This document shows positions 17,641 through 27,704 of a stretch of 64,000 nucleotides of DNA, piece by piece. Source of the DNA: CAKSQF01 sp963628435 (lineage in GTDB: Bacteria > Bacillota > Clostridia > Oscillospirales > CAG-272); contig CAVGEY010000001.1 of the NCBI GenBank assembly GCA_963628435.1, forward strand, positions 1 to 64,000, written 5' to 3'. The notes beneath the pieces are model-generated. The model did no database searches. It worked only from the letters and a program-made list of their open reading frames with translations, and was not told the origin of the DNA. Position 1 is the stretch's first letter. Each line of letters opens with the position of its first letter. Both the position numbers and the translations under genes were made by a program.

Positions 17641-19563
17641 TTATCCGTATATTCCGGTTTGTCTTGTTATCCTGTTATTCGATGAGTCTTCGAGATTTTT
17701 CTTGTTTGTGATGATGTAGGTGTTCTTCTTCGTACGGGTAATCGCCGTATAGACAAGCTGACGGTTCAGGAGCGGATGTCCCTCGGATTTCGGCAGAATG
17801 ACAAAGACATCGTCATAGCCCGAGCCCTGCGCCTTATGAACGGTAATCGCGAACGCCGACGAAATATCCTCCCGTCCTATCATTCCGACGGGATAGAAGA
17901 AATAATCGCCGAGCCTGAAAATTCGGTTTTCGGTTTTTTCGTCAATCGGCCGCAGATTGCCGGTTTCCGCCTTTCTTATCATGAAATAGAGATTGCCGTC
18001 ATCCCTGAATTTCACGGTCACGCCGCAGTCGCCGTTGTAAAGGTCGAGAGCTTTCAGATTTTTCGTTATCATCAGCAGTTCGCCGGGATAGTATCCGCTG
18101 ATTTTCCTGCCTTTGCAGTAAGAATCGAGTATAACCTTGTTGATATGATCGGCGCCCCTTGTCGTCTCTTTCAGCGCGCAGAGTATTTTCGTCTTTTCCG
18201 CTCTGTCGATTATCTCCCCGAATTTTCCGGGATCGTTTTCGATGTCGGTACATTCTTTCATAAAGCCGTCATAGTATTTTTTATACCATTTTTCGGTGAT
18301 TATTTCGACGATTTCGCGGTTTGAGTTCCGATTGTCGGCATAATAAAAGATTTTGTCGCGGGCGGTATCTTCGATTTCGAAATCTTCTATCGGGTTGAAC
18401 AAATTTTCATCGATTCTGAGACCGCCGCGATTTATCAACTCGGACAGCCTAAAGATTTCGGAATCAGCCGAAAAGCGGTTGGTTTCGGTAAGCTCTATCA
18501 CATTGTCTGTGTATTTTTCGAGCAGTTCGCCGTAGACCGCGCCGCATTCGACAGACGGGAGCTGATTTTTGTCGCCGAGGATAAACACTCTCGCCCCGTC
18601 GGGAATCGCCTCGAAGAGAGATGCGAAAAGGCAGACGTCAATCATCGATGCCTCGTCAATGACGAATATCGAGTTCTGCGGGAATTTGTTTTCGGCGGTG
18701 TGGACAAATCTGCCCGTACTTCTGTCGGTTTCGAGCAGTCTGTGGATTGTCCGTCCGTCCGATTTCGAGATTTTATCGATAATATCCTTTTTGTCGGAGG
18801 CGAACGGCTCACGGAGATTTTTTATCTCGTCGCCGATGCTCTCGCTCATTCTGACTGCCGCTTTTCCCGACGGCGCGGTAAGGTAGATGTTGTAATCTTC
18901 GCCGCCGCAGAGAACGGCAAGCAGCAGATAGAATATCGATGTGGTTTTGCCTGTTCCCGGTCCTCCCGTAACAAGCAGATTTTTATTGATACCCTGTTCT
19001 ATTACCTCCCGCTGTCCGTTTTTCAGATTGAGATTCGTAACATCGCCGAAGTCAAAGGGCAGAGTGTCGGCACGGGACACGCTTTTCAGCAGTCGGTCTG
19101 CCGATTTTTTTATGCTCTCCGCGGCGTTGTAATATTTTCTCGCGAACAGACGGTTTTTATCGATAATAAACAGCCTGTCCGCGCCGACAACAGAGAGATT
19201 TTCGAGTATGCCGCTCTTTTCCGCCGCTGCCTCGATTTCGGCTTTGAGCGCGTCGAGCGTTCTTTTGTCCTCATCGCGCTGACGACTCAGCCTCGGATCG
19301 TCATCCGCCTCCTCGGAAAGCGCCGTTTTGCGTTTGTCGATTTTGCCGTCAAAAATATCTTTGATTTTGCCGGTGTCAAGCGGCATATAGGTGCTTCCGT
19401 CGTCGACAAGCGAAAAATAGAGAATAAACAGCTCCATCGCCGTGTCGGCATCTTCGCAGTCGGCGATTTCGCCGTTCAGCAGGGTGAGCAGATTTCTTCG
19501 GCTGTCCGAAATAAGGCGGAGACTTTTCATTTTTTCGTAAAATTCGCGATAATTCATCATCAT
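17641..19563 (-). CDS. recD: Exodeoxyribonuclease V subunit alpha (5'-3' helicase)
   Basis: A 640-residue SF1B helicase, the size of classical RecD. Motifs are TGGPGTGKTTS (Walker A, residue about 203), FVIDEASMID (Walker B), ILGDKNQLPSVECGAV and the C-terminal FAITVHKAQGSGYDDVFVIL and QLVYTAITRTKKN. The N-terminal quarter corresponds to the RecB/RecC-contacting domain, so this is RecD of the RecBCD complex rather than stand-alone RecD2. ATG overlaps the recB stop by 4 bp. It acts in double-strand break end processing. Confidence 0.92.
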   Translation of the reverse strand: MMMNYREFYEKMKSLRLISDSRRNLLTLLNGEIADCEDADTAMELFILYFSLVDDGSTYMPLDTGKIKDIFDGKIDKRKTALSEEADDDPRLSRQRDEDKRTLDALKAEIEAAAEKSGILENLSVVGADRLFIIDKNRLFARKYYNAAESIKKSADRLLKSVSRADTLPFDFGDVTNLNLKNGQREVIEQGINKNLLVTGGPGTGKTTSIFYLLLAVLCGGEDYNIYLTAPSGKAAVRMSESIGDEIKNLREPFASDKKDIIDKISKSDGRTIHRLLETDRSTGRFVHTAENKFPQNSIFVIDEASMIDVCLFASLFEAIPDGARVFILGDKNQLPSVECGAVYGELLEKYTDNVIELTETNRFSADSEIFRLSELINRGGLRIDENLFNPIEDFEIEDTARDKIFYYADNRNSNREIVEIITEKWYKKYYDGFMKECTDIENDPGKFGEIIDRAEKTKILCALKETTRGADHINKVILDSYCKGRKISGYYPGELLMITKNLKALDLYNGDCGVTVKFRDDGNLYFMIRKAETGNLRPIDEKTENRIFRLGDYFFYPVGMIGREDISSAFAITVHKAQGSGYDDVFVILPKSEGHPLLNRQLVYTAITRTKKNTYIITNKKNLEDSSNNRITRQTGIYG

Positions 19564-22500
19564 ACCCTATCCTTTACGATTTTTTCGTATGCCTCTTTCA
19601 GGCTCCCGAAATTCTCCCATGTCTGCGCGTAGACGCCGTTGCCGCAGCCTTCGTTGCAGCCGCGCAGGAAAACATAATAGATGCCGCCGAAATGTTTTTC
19701 GAACACTTCATTCTCGCTCATATTGTAAATTTCGGAAAGCCATTTTACAAGGCAGTACGAGTAGAGAACGCGCTGAATCGAGTACAGCTTGTCCACATGT
19801 CCTTTGAGCATGCCGCCGTCGCTGTAAGAGGTAAAGTCGTCATTGTTCAGTTTGTCCGATTTCCAGTCGAGAATCGAATAATATTCGTCGCGTCTGAAAA
19901 TGAGATCGACAAATCCGTTCATATAATGCGAGCCGTATTCTTTCGGAATGTTGTAGTTGAACTCGACCTCGTTTTTGCGGTCGGCACGCCCGATTTCGGA
20001 CAGCGTGAACGAGCCGCCGCACGCATCGCCGCCTTTTATAACCGGCAGTTTTGCCGCCGTAACATTTTCGACCATCTTTTTGACATCGCCGACCCAATCT
20101 TCGCCGCTTCTGCGTTCGGACTCGTCTCTGATTCTGATTTTTTCTTCGGCAAAGCAGGCTTTTATCAGCCCGTCGATGTCGGGATTTGCGCCCGCGTAAT
20201 CGATAAGCTCAAACACACGGTGCAGAACGTTGCCGATTCCCGTACCCGCGATGAAGTTCGGCGACAGCTCAATCGGATCTTTTCCGCCGTCATATTCGCA
20301 GGCGATGACTTTCGCCGACTTGTCGTAGCCCGAAAGATCGGTGCCGTCCGCCCTTTCCGAATCATCGGCGTTGTTGTGCTTTATAAGCTCGTTTTCGATT
20401 TTTTCGTCATCCGAAAGTTCGGGGACATTTTCGTCGATATCGGCGGCGGATTTTTTGACGCCGTGCGAGAGCGATGAGTAGGCGTGTTTCTGCGGTGTGT
20501 GAAAATAGACTTTTTTGCCGAGCTCTTTCAGCCTTTCGATTCTCCCCTCGATTTCGGCTTGTCCGACCTTTGCGCCGTCTGCCGCACAGGCATCGAAAAT
20601 CTTTTTGATTTGTTCTTTCAGCCGTTCGGGGTCGCGGCTGTCGGGTTTCAGCGGCTCGTATTCGTCCGGATTTTTGCTTTTGAAATTCTCAATCGATTTT
20701 TTCACAAATTCGAACTGCTTTGTATCTTTGAAATACGGCAGTATCAGAACAAATTCCGGTCTCGTATAGGCGACATAGAAAAGACGCTTGTATTCGTCCG
20801 CTCTCTCTTTCTTCGATTTGTCATCGTCGCCGAAAGACAGGAGATATTTTCCGCCGTCGTGATAGGAATAACAGTCGGACGATTTTTCGCCTTTACACCC
20901 CGCCGCCGAAATCACAACCGGGAACTGAAGTCCTTTCGCGGCGTGGATTGTCATAACCCGAACGCAGTCGGTGTCGGTCGATTTCGCGATTATGCCCGAA
21001 TCGTCATCGTCATCACCCTCGTCTTTTGCGAGGGCGCGGAGATTTTTCACAAGCAGGTCGGGATTGTCGGTTTTCTCGAGAAAATCGACAGAGTAGTCGC
21101 CTATCTGCATCAGTATGCCGTAGGTTTTAAGGCTGCCGAGCTCACTGAGTTTACCGAAAACATCGGTGTCGACGAATATCCTTTCGATAAGCATCGCCCA
21201 TTCGCGTTTTGCCGCGAGTTCGCGCCAGCCGTCGATTATTCTTATTTCGTCTGTCGAGTCTTTGTCGAAAACGGGCGATCTTACATCGTCAAGAGAGTAG
21301 CCGAAGAAATAGGTGAACATCGCCTTTTTGAAAAGACGGCGGTTGTATCCGGTGAAATCGGGGGCGTTTATCGCCTCCAGAATCGAAATCCAGTCGGCAC
21401 ACTCTTTTTCTTTGAAAAGTCTTTCGTTCTTGTACTGAGTGTATGGTACGCCGTATTTTTCAAACGCCTCTTTAATCGGCACCATTTCGGAACGTGTGCG
21501 CGCGAGTACCGCGAAATCGCCGAATGACACATCTCTCTGTCCTGATTCGTTTTTGCCGATCTTTTCCCAAATCTGAAGTCTTGTTCTGCCGTTTTCGTCT
21601 TTCGAACAGAAATCGGCTATCTTTCCGCAGACGACTTTCGCGTATTCTTCGGTCGGGATAACGCCCCCGTCATCACCTTCGGCTATCATAATCGATTTCA
21701 GCGGCCGACCGTCAAATTCGGCTTTGAAAACGGAAAGCCCGGTGTTTCCGTAAGCCGAACCCTCGAAATTTATATCTTCGGGGAGCGCGTCGGGATTATC
21801 GGTCTTGTCGAAGAATTTGTTTGTCAGCCCGATAAGCTCTTTTGTCGCGCGCCAGTTGTTTTTCAGCGAGCAGAATTCTCCGCCGCTTGCGATGATTTCT
21901 TCTTTCGCCTTTTCGTAAACGGTCAGATCGGCGCCCTGAAAAGAGTAAATCGACTGTTTGGGATCGCCGACAACGATGATGTTGTGGCCTTCGCTCATAA
22001 ACACTTTGCCGAAAATATCCCATTGTTTGCGGTTTGTGTCCTGAAATTCGTCTATTATGGCGTATGTGTATTTTTCGCGCAGTTTTTCGAGCAGTCTGCC
22101 GTCTTCACGCATGACCTCTTCGCGCACGTCGCGTATCATGTCGCCGTATGTCTGCTCGCAGAGGTTCTCTTTCTCTTTCTGCCATGCGATATAAATGTCG
22201 TGGGTATACTTGAAAACGAGTATGTTAATAAAATTATCAAGATAATTTTTGATTGTTTTTTTGATTGCGTCTATGTCTTTGACGGCATTGTATATTTCTT
22301 CTTCACCGATTTTTCCCATGCCCTTATTTACAGAATAACCCGTATACTGCAAATCAATACTTTTTTTCAGTATATCGGCAAGTTCCGAAAGCGGCTGGGT
22401 TTCGTCTTTTCCTTTGACTTTGCAATCAAATTTGCTTTTTGATATACATTCGATTTTTTCGTCAATGTCGGAACAGCCGTGAATCGTCTTATTGGCAAGC

Positions 22501-23105
22501 AGGTATTTCACATATTCGTTGTTTTCCGCTTCGTCAAATTGAGCTTTAATATTCGCGTCAAAAGAAACAATGCTGTCGTCTTCTTTGCCGTTGACATCAA
22601 GATAGTATTTTTCGGTATACGCCTCCAGCTTTTTGATGAGTTTTTCCTCTATGTCATTGTCGGGGTACATTTTTTTGAATTCGAGAATATCCTCGTAGAT
22701 TTTGCCCGTGCGGATATATTTTCTCAGAAAATCTTTGATTTTTCCCTCATCAATCAGCTTTCTGCCCGACGGTTTGCCCGCCGAAATGAAAAATTCGCCG
22801 AGTGTGTTTTGACAGAATGAGTGAATGGTGCCTATCGGGGCGTTGTCGACATCGTTTTCGGGTTTGCTTTTTATGTCGTCGCCCATCTCGCCTATTTTCG
22901 TTCTGATTCTGTCTTTCAGCTCGCCCGCCGCCTTTTCGGTGTATGTTACAATCAGCATTTTATCGAGGGTGATATTATTTCTCAGCAGCTTTTCGACAAT
23001 CTCTACGATGGTGTATGTTTTGCCCGTACCCGCCGATGCCTCGATTACATAGTTTTTGCCTATATTGAAACTGTTTATATCAAATTCGGGTGTTGTGCCG
23101 TTCAT
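19560..23105 (-). CDS. recB: Exodeoxyribonuclease V subunit beta (helicase-nuclease)
   Basis: An 1181-residue UvrD/REP-type helicase with a C-terminal nuclease. Seen are EASAGTGKTYTIVEIV (Walker A), LIVTYTEKAAGELKDRI, AIIDEFQDTNRKQWDIF, VVGDPKQSIYSFQGAD, VMTIHAAKGLQFPVV and LFYVAYTRPEF. Near residue 1080 is the PD-(D/E)xK nuclease core GFVDLIFRRDEYYSILDWKSDK followed by YSIQRVLYSYCLVKWL. Strong SD GAGGAGGACGG precedes the ATG. Between recC (17-bp gap) and recD. It moves 3'-5' and cuts DNA, loading RecA after Chi recognition in known systems; the Chi of this species is unknown. Confidence 0.95.
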   Translation of the reverse strand: MNGTTPEFDINSFNIGKNYVIEASAGTGKTYTIVEIVEKLLRNNITLDKMLIVTYTEKAAGELKDRIRTKIGEMGDDIKSKPENDVDNAPIGTIHSFCQNTLGEFFISAGKPSGRKLIDEGKIKDFLRKYIRTGKIYEDILEFKKMYPDNDIEEKLIKKLEAYTEKYYLDVNGKEDDSIVSFDANIKAQFDEAENNEYVKYLLANKTIHGCSDIDEKIECISKSKFDCKVKGKDETQPLSELADILKKSIDLQYTGYSVNKGMGKIGEEEIYNAVKDIDAIKKTIKNYLDNFINILVFKYTHDIYIAWQKEKENLCEQTYGDMIRDVREEVMREDGRLLEKLREKYTYAIIDEFQDTNRKQWDIFGKVFMSEGHNIIVVGDPKQSIYSFQGADLTVYEKAKEEIIASGGEFCSLKNNWRATKELIGLTNKFFDKTDNPDALPEDINFEGSAYGNTGLSVFKAEFDGRPLKSIMIAEGDDGGVIPTEEYAKVVCGKIADFCSKDENGRTRLQIWEKIGKNESGQRDVSFGDFAVLARTRSEMVPIKEAFEKYGVPYTQYKNERLFKEKECADWISILEAINAPDFTGYNRRLFKKAMFTYFFGYSLDDVRSPVFDKDSTDEIRIIDGWRELAAKREWAMLIERIFVDTDVFGKLSELGSLKTYGILMQIGDYSVDFLEKTDNPDLLVKNLRALAKDEGDDDDDSGIIAKSTDTDCVRVMTIHAAKGLQFPVVISAAGCKGEKSSDCYSYHDGGKYLLSFGDDDKSKKERADEYKRLFYVAYTRPEFVLILPYFKDTKQFEFVKKSIENFKSKNPDEYEPLKPDSRDPERLKEQIKKIFDACAADGAKVGQAEIEGRIERLKELGKKVYFHTPQKHAYSSLSHGVKKSAADIDENVPELSDDEKIENELIKHNNADDSERADGTDLSGYDKSAKVIACEYDGGKDPIELSPNFIAGTGIGNVLHRVFELIDYAGANPDIDGLIKACFAEEKIRIRDESERRSGEDWVGDVKKMVENVTAAKLPVIKGGDACGGSFTLSEIGRADRKNEVEFNYNIPKEYGSHYMNGFVDLIFRRDEYYSILDWKSDKLNNDDFTSYSDGGMLKGHVDKLYSIQRVLYSYCLVKWLSEIYNMSENEVFEKHFGGIYYVFLRGCNEGCGNGVYAQTWENFGSLKEAYEKIVKDRV

Positions 23106-23121
23106 TGCCGTCCTCCTCTTA

Positions 23122-25932
23122 TTACCGATAATACAAAATGAGGTTTCGCGTTTTTTCGTATTCTTCGGCTATTTCCGCCTTCGCGTTTTCGGGATTGTAT
23201 CCGAAATCGACATTCGGAGTGATTGCCGCCTTGTCGGCGAAATAATTCCATGCGGTGTGGTCGCTTGGTTTGTCGACAAGCCCGGATATCGTCCCGGGCA
23301 GTTTATCCGCACTTTTTTCATTTGTGAAATCGATGTCCATATATCTGATTTTTTCGAAATCGACCATTCTTTCGATGATTTCGCCGAGAGTTTCTTTTGC
23401 CTGTGCGGGGGTGAGTGTGAAAGGCACCTCCTTTTTTGATTTCAGCCTGACCGAATATTCGTCCGCTCCGTCTTTTGCCGCGACATAGGCCAGCGCGCAG
23501 ACATAAGGAAACAGGTAGCTTTTCGGTTTGTCTGTCCTCTCTCTCGGCTCGATAAACGAAAGCCCGGCGTCGTTTTCTCTTACAAAGCATCGACCGCTCA
23601 TTTCCAAAATACGCTTTTCGCCGTTTTTGCCCGCGATTTCGAGCGAAAAAGGTTTCATTTCGGTATAACCGTCTTTTATTTCGTCTATCACATCCTCGGC
23701 GGCGCTTTCGTAAAGGAAGGTGAAATATTCTTTCTCGAAATTTCTCGGCAGCCTCTTTTCGAGAGTCATTTTTTCATAAATCGAGTCGCTGTCCCATTTC
23801 TCGCCGATTTGGTGGGCTTTCACCGCCGACAGGATAATATCGCGGACAAGGAAATATTTGTCGGAGTGGTTTGTGTCTATCGGCTCGTATTCTTCGCTTT
23901 TCGCGTTCCCGTCATCGTCGTCGCTTTCGCGCAGTATCTGATTGTATTTGTAGACGAAACTGTTTTCGAGATAGTTTTTCATCTTACCGAATGTGATTTT
24001 CGGTATGTCCGATGCCGTATCGAGTGACGGCTTTTCCGGCTTTTTGTTATCACCGCCGATATTGTCAAAACGCATCTTTGCGAAAAGCTCGCGTCCGGTG
24101 AACAGTTCGTCAACCGCTCTTTTCTCGTCAAGCGGCACGGGAGGCATCGGATTGACTGCGGGTATTACGGCAGACGGGAAATGTTCGCTGTCGTCTTTAA
24201 GATCGCAGTTTACATAGGATACGGCAATATCGCCGCATTTCAAAAGATTTTTGAACGCCGTTCTGTCAAGTTCGCAGACCGTTTTGTGACCTTTCGAAAA
24301 ATCTATTTCGTTTTCGCTTTCGACACGCGGAAAAACATCGGATGACAGACCGAGAACATATATATATTTTTCGGCGACGATATTGTCGATGTCAAGATTC
24401 AAAAATGTCACGCCGCCCGAAAAGACATCGGCGGGGCTTGACGAATAGCGGCCCGGCGCGTCTTTCAGGAAAAGCAGGAAAGTGTGAGCGGGGATTTCGC
24501 GGTCCGCAAAGATTTTTTGCAGTTTTTCGGCCTCGCTTTTTACTTCGGCGTAAAGATAATTTTTCTCTTCGCCGTGATTTTCGCTCGAAAACAGATTGTT
24601 CAGCCTATCGATAATCTTCCCGATTTTATCGCCGTCAAGCATCATTGACGCGAGATCGCCGTCAAAACATTTCGCAAAGCCGAGCAGACCGTCGATAATT
24701 TCGATCAGCTTGTTTATACGCTCATCGTCTGTCGAAATATCCGCATAGGGCAGGGTTTTTCCGCAGGTAAGCGAGATTTCGCCGTCGGATAGCATCGAGG
24801 TGAGCAGTCTTTTTTTAAGATAATCCCAGTCGTCGATGTTTTCGCCGTCGCGGCGGGTATATGTTTCGTCAATCGCGTGCATAAACGCGGCAACATCGTC
24901 GGAGTCAACAGAGTTTATGCGCATGACCATGCTGCTGCCGAGATAACGTTTAAGGTCGTATCTGGTGAAAAACCGCTTGTTCGCGATTTCGTAGAGCAGG
25001 TCGAGCGTCGAAATCATGTCCTGCTTCTCTTTGCATTCGCCGATGATTCTGAACGGTATTTCGGGCAGTCCCGGACCGCTTCTGCGAAAAACTCTGTGTA
25101 TGCAGCCGGCGTAATCGTTTATGTTCGGCGCGTATACGACAAAATCGCCGACACGATCCTCGCTGTCGGGCGCGAACAGCTTTGCGCAGATGTCCGAATG
25201 GAGCCGTTCGACCTCGCGCAATTTCGACGGCGCGGGGTACAGCCCGATATCGCCTGCCGCATCCCCGTCATCGAGAGAAAAAACGGTCAGTCTGTCTCCG
25301 ACTTTATCCAGAATGTCAAGATAAAGCGTTGTTATATATGAGTTGTCGAAAACATAGACATCGCCGTCGGGCCTTGCGAAATGTCCCGCGTTTTTTTCGC
25401 ACATCCGCAGCGGCGTGTAGCCGTTCATGGCCTCTGCGTAGCTGTTTGCGAGATCGTAAATCTTTTTCTGCGGGCAGTCATCGGCATTTTCGATATCTTC
25501 AAAAGGGCTCCCGTCTGCGTTCACATTAAATTCGGCGTTTATGATTACGGCGGAGAGCCTGTCGGCAAATTCATAGAGATTGATGCCGTTTATCGCGCCG
25601 CCGTCCGAATAATATGACTTTTCGGGAAAATCGACAGCTTTGTCTGCGAGAGCGCGGACAAGATATTCTCTGTACTCGCCGATTGTCAGAATACGGTCTT
25701 TTTCGCCGTTGACATTTATGATTCGGTTGATAAACGAGGAAAGATTTTCAAATTCGACATTCATGAGAATGTCATTGCCGCCCCTTTTCAGATAATATGC
25801 CTTGAACCATTGGGCGATCTTCGCGCTGTGAAAAACAACGGTTATTTTGTCGAACGGATTTTTGCGAGCCTTGATTCTGCCGATGATTTCATCGGCGATT
25901 TCATACGGATTTCTCATTTTCTGTGTCTGCAT
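23122..25932 (-). CDS. recC: Exodeoxyribonuclease V subunit gamma (RecC-like)
   Basis: A 936-residue protein, first in the rec operon. The start at ATG 25932 (MQTQKMRNPYEI) is preferred because GGAAAGGAAG lies about 12 bases upstream. The N-terminus VVFHSAKIAQWFKAYYL resembles the opening of RecC, and an inactivated helicase-like layout fits RecC, the subunit that reads Chi. The C-terminal half (GGVTFLNLDIDNIVAEKYIYVLGLSSDVFP) also matches RecC. At 936 residues it is shorter than the roughly 1120 of E. coli RecC. Its gene order recC-recB-recD strengthens the assignment. Confidence 0.85.
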   Translation of the reverse strand: MQTQKMRNPYEIADEIIGRIKARKNPFDKITVVFHSAKIAQWFKAYYLKRGGNDILMNVEFENLSSFINRIINVNGEKDRILTIGEYREYLVRALADKAVDFPEKSYYSDGGAINGINLYEFADRLSAVIINAEFNVNADGSPFEDIENADDCPQKKIYDLANSYAEAMNGYTPLRMCEKNAGHFARPDGDVYVFDNSYITTLYLDILDKVGDRLTVFSLDDGDAAGDIGLYPAPSKLREVERLHSDICAKLFAPDSEDRVGDFVVYAPNINDYAGCIHRVFRRSGPGLPEIPFRIIGECKEKQDMISTLDLLYEIANKRFFTRYDLKRYLGSSMVMRINSVDSDDVAAFMHAIDETYTRRDGENIDDWDYLKKRLLTSMLSDGEISLTCGKTLPYADISTDDERINKLIEIIDGLLGFAKCFDGDLASMMLDGDKIGKIIDRLNNLFSSENHGEEKNYLYAEVKSEAEKLQKIFADREIPAHTFLLFLKDAPGRYSSSPADVFSGGVTFLNLDIDNIVAEKYIYVLGLSSDVFPRVESENEIDFSKGHKTVCELDRTAFKNLLKCGDIAVSYVNCDLKDDSEHFPSAVIPAVNPMPPVPLDEKRAVDELFTGRELFAKMRFDNIGGDNKKPEKPSLDTASDIPKITFGKMKNYLENSFVYKYNQILRESDDDDGNAKSEEYEPIDTNHSDKYFLVRDIILSAVKAHQIGEKWDSDSIYEKMTLEKRLPRNFEKEYFTFLYESAAEDVIDEIKDGYTEMKPFSLEIAGKNGEKRILEMSGRCFVRENDAGLSFIEPRERTDKPKSYLFPYVCALAYVAAKDGADEYSVRLKSKKEVPFTLTPAQAKETLGEIIERMVDFEKIRYMDIDFTNEKSADKLPGTISGLVDKPSDHTAWNYFADKAAITPNVDFGYNPENAKAEIAEEYEKTRNLILYYR

Positions 25933-25978
25933 CTTACAAAATCTTCCTTTCCGCCGGAAAAGTTCCGCTTGCAAATCC

Positions 25979-26008
25979 ATTATACACTGCACCCCCCCTT
26001 TTTCTCAA
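25979..26008 (-). promoter_or_regulatory. Putative promoter of recCBD
   Basis: On the minus strand TTGAGA (26003-26008), an 18-bp spacer holding a G7 run, and TATAAT (25979-25984). It lies about 45 bp before the recC start. Confidence 0.6.
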
Positions 26009-26132
26009 GGGGAAAATGAATGTTTGTGCAAAAAAATTTTGCAATTTGTGAAAAACAGACAAAGCCGCAGCCCGCCCCGAAAAAAATCGCAAAAAAATCG
26101 GGCGGACGCGCAAAAACGGCGGCAGAGTGTGA

Positions 26133-26138
26133 TATAAT
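26133..26138 (+). promoter_or_regulatory. Putative -10 box of the membrane protein gene
   Basis: TGTGATATAATAG contains a perfect TATAAT about 38 bp before the TTG start at 26177. No clear -35 is present. The TGTGATATAAT context is shared with the polysaccharide operon leader, suggesting an extended -10. Confidence 0.45.
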
Positions 26139-26176
26139 AGCCGAAAAGACGCATTAAACGGAAAAGGAGCGGAATT

Positions 26177-26806
26177 TTGAAAAAACTGTTCGGAAATATA
26201 AGTATGAGATGGCTTTACGTCATTCTGTTCGCCGTCGGTACGGGAGTATATACCGGTCTTGTTCTCTGTGTACCCACTCTTTACGGCAGCTCGTTTCGGG
26301 ATATCGGCATAACCTACGAATGGTGGGTAATATTCGCCGTAATCGTCGCCGTCAACTGCAAAAAAGGATGGGAGGCGGCGCTCAAATGCTTTGTCTTTTT
26401 CCTTATCAGTCAGCCTGTCATCTATCTTGTCGAGATAGTCTGCTCGCAGATGACATTCAGGACGGCGTGTATAAACTACTGTCGGACATGGCTGCCGATG
26501 ACTCTGTTTACCCTGCCGGGCGGCTTTATCGCTTATTTTGCCAAAAAGCAGAACGCGTGGGGCGCGATTGTCCTTTCGATAGGCAACACGATAGAGGGGT
26601 TAATGGCGGCATCGCATATAGCGGGGGCGATAAATAATTTTCCGCATCATATCATAAGCGCCGCCGTGTCGGTCGCCGCGATTTTCGTGATGACCTTTTG
26701 CATACAGAAAACAAAGACATACAGAGTCGTTACCATTGTGCTGACGGCGGTCTTTGTCGCCGCTATCCTCATATATCCAATAATCAGCGGACGGTCGCTC
26801 TATTGA
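26177..26806 (+). CDS. Hypothetical polytopic membrane protein
   Basis: A 209-residue protein with about six hydrophobic segments (WLYVILFAVGTGVYTGLVL, WWVIFAVIVAV, CFVFFLISQPVIYLVEIV, LPMTLFTLPGGFIAYF, an IVLSIGNTIEGLMAAS segment, and two C-terminal helices). It starts at TTG, seven bases after AAAAGGAGC. No family was recognised. The opening -10 box and the spacing of about 90 bp before the next gene suggest an independent gene. A role cannot be assigned. Confidence 0.75.
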   Translation: MKKLFGNISMRWLYVILFAVGTGVYTGLVLCVPTLYGSSFRDIGITYEWWVIFAVIVAVNCKKGWEAALKCFVFFLISQPVIYLVEIVCSQMTFRTACINYCRTWLPMTLFTLPGGFIAYFAKKQNAWGAIVLSIGNTIEGLMAASHIAGAINNFPHHIISAAVSVAAIFVMTFCIQKTKTYRVVTIVLTAVFVAAILIYPIISGRSLY

Positions 26807-26826
26807 GAAATTTGACTTACAGGCGG

Positions 26827-26871
26827 CGATAAGCCGAACGGACGGGACGCCGAGGACGTCGTCCCCTACAA
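26827..26871. repeat. GC-rich inverted element between genes
   Basis: A segment reading GGGACGCCGAGGACGTCGTC then CCCTACAA, in which GGGACG pairs with CGTCCC around GACGTC. It looks like one copy of a dispersed intergenic element of the kind seen in other gut Clostridia; only one copy occurs in this window, so the repeat status rests on memory rather than on the sequence. Confidence 0.35.
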
Positions 26872-26899
26872 TCGTTTTCGGAGAGAAAGGATACACAAA

Positions 26900-27652
26900 A
26901 TGAATTATGTAAAATTCGGCACGGGCAAAAAGAACTTCGTGATAATTCCCGGACTTTCGGTTCACAGTGTCATCGGGCTTGCCGACGGCATTGCCGCCGC
27001 CTATAAAGATTTTGCCGACGAATATACCCTATATCTTTTCGACAGAGCCGAAAATATTTCGGACGGATACACGGTGCGGATGATGGCGGCGGATACCGCC
27101 GACGCGATGAGAGCCTGCGGCATCGAAAATGCCGACATTTTCGGCGCATCGCAGGGCGGCATGATTTCGCTTTATCTCGCCGCCGATTATCCCGAACTCG
27201 TAAAGAGCGCCGTCATCGGATCATCACTTGCCGCGCCGAATGAAAATTTCCGCAAAATCATATCCGAATGGATAAATCTCGCCGAAAAAAAAGAGGAGAG
27301 AGGACTTATCGAGTCTTTTGTCGACAATGTTTACTCGCCGCAAACCCTTGAAATTTACCGCGAAAGTCTTATTTCGTCAAATCTCGGAATTACCGATAAA
27401 GAATATGAGCGTTTTGTTATTCTCGCAAGAGCCTGCCTGACTTTCGACTGCCTGTCCGAACTCCGGAGGATAAAATGCCCCGTGCTTGTCATCGGAGCCG
27501 AGGACGACCGGGTTACGACCGCGAGCGGTTCGAGAGAGCTTGCCGCCGCGCTCGGATGCGAGTGCTTTATTTACGGCGGCGGCTACGGACACGGAGTGTA
27601 TGACGAAGCACCCGATTACAAACAGAGAATGCTCGGATTTTTCGGCAGATAA
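26900..27652 (+). CDS. Alpha/beta hydrolase
   Basis: A 250-residue single-domain alpha/beta hydrolase. The nucleophile elbow is GASQGGM (Ser near residue 95), the acid is in VLVIGAEDDRVTT (Asp), and the His is in GGGYGHGVYDEAPDY near the C-terminus, so the triad is complete. The oxyanion region is IIPGLSVHS. AAAGGA precedes the ATG. Substrate is unknown; an esterase or lactone hydrolase is likely. It has its own terminator right after the stop. Confidence 0.88.
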   Translation: MNYVKFGTGKKNFVIIPGLSVHSVIGLADGIAAAYKDFADEYTLYLFDRAENISDGYTVRMMAADTADAMRACGIENADIFGASQGGMISLYLAADYPELVKSAVIGSSLAAPNENFRKIISEWINLAEKKEERGLIESFVDNVYSPQTLEIYRESLISSNLGITDKEYERFVILARACLTFDCLSELRRIKCPVLVIGAEDDRVTTASGSRELAAALGCECFIYGGGYGHGVYDEAPDYKQRMLGFFGR

Positions 27653-27657
27653 AAGAA

Positions 27658-27689
27658 CTCCGACCGCTTAAGCGGTCGGAGATTTTTTG
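27658..27689. terminator. Bidirectional intrinsic terminator
   Basis: Perfect palindrome with 12-base arms CTCCGACCGCTT and AAGCGGTCGGAG, followed by ATTTTTTGA on plus and by TTCTTTTATC on minus. It lies between the convergent hydrolase and GH43 genes and can serve both. Confidence 0.9.
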
Positions 27690-27704
27690 ATTCTGACAGA
27701 GTTT

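Noticed and set aside
24342..25617. Several plus-strand frames over recC
   Set aside because: Antisense shadows of a long GC-rich gene; none has an RBS or a known domain.
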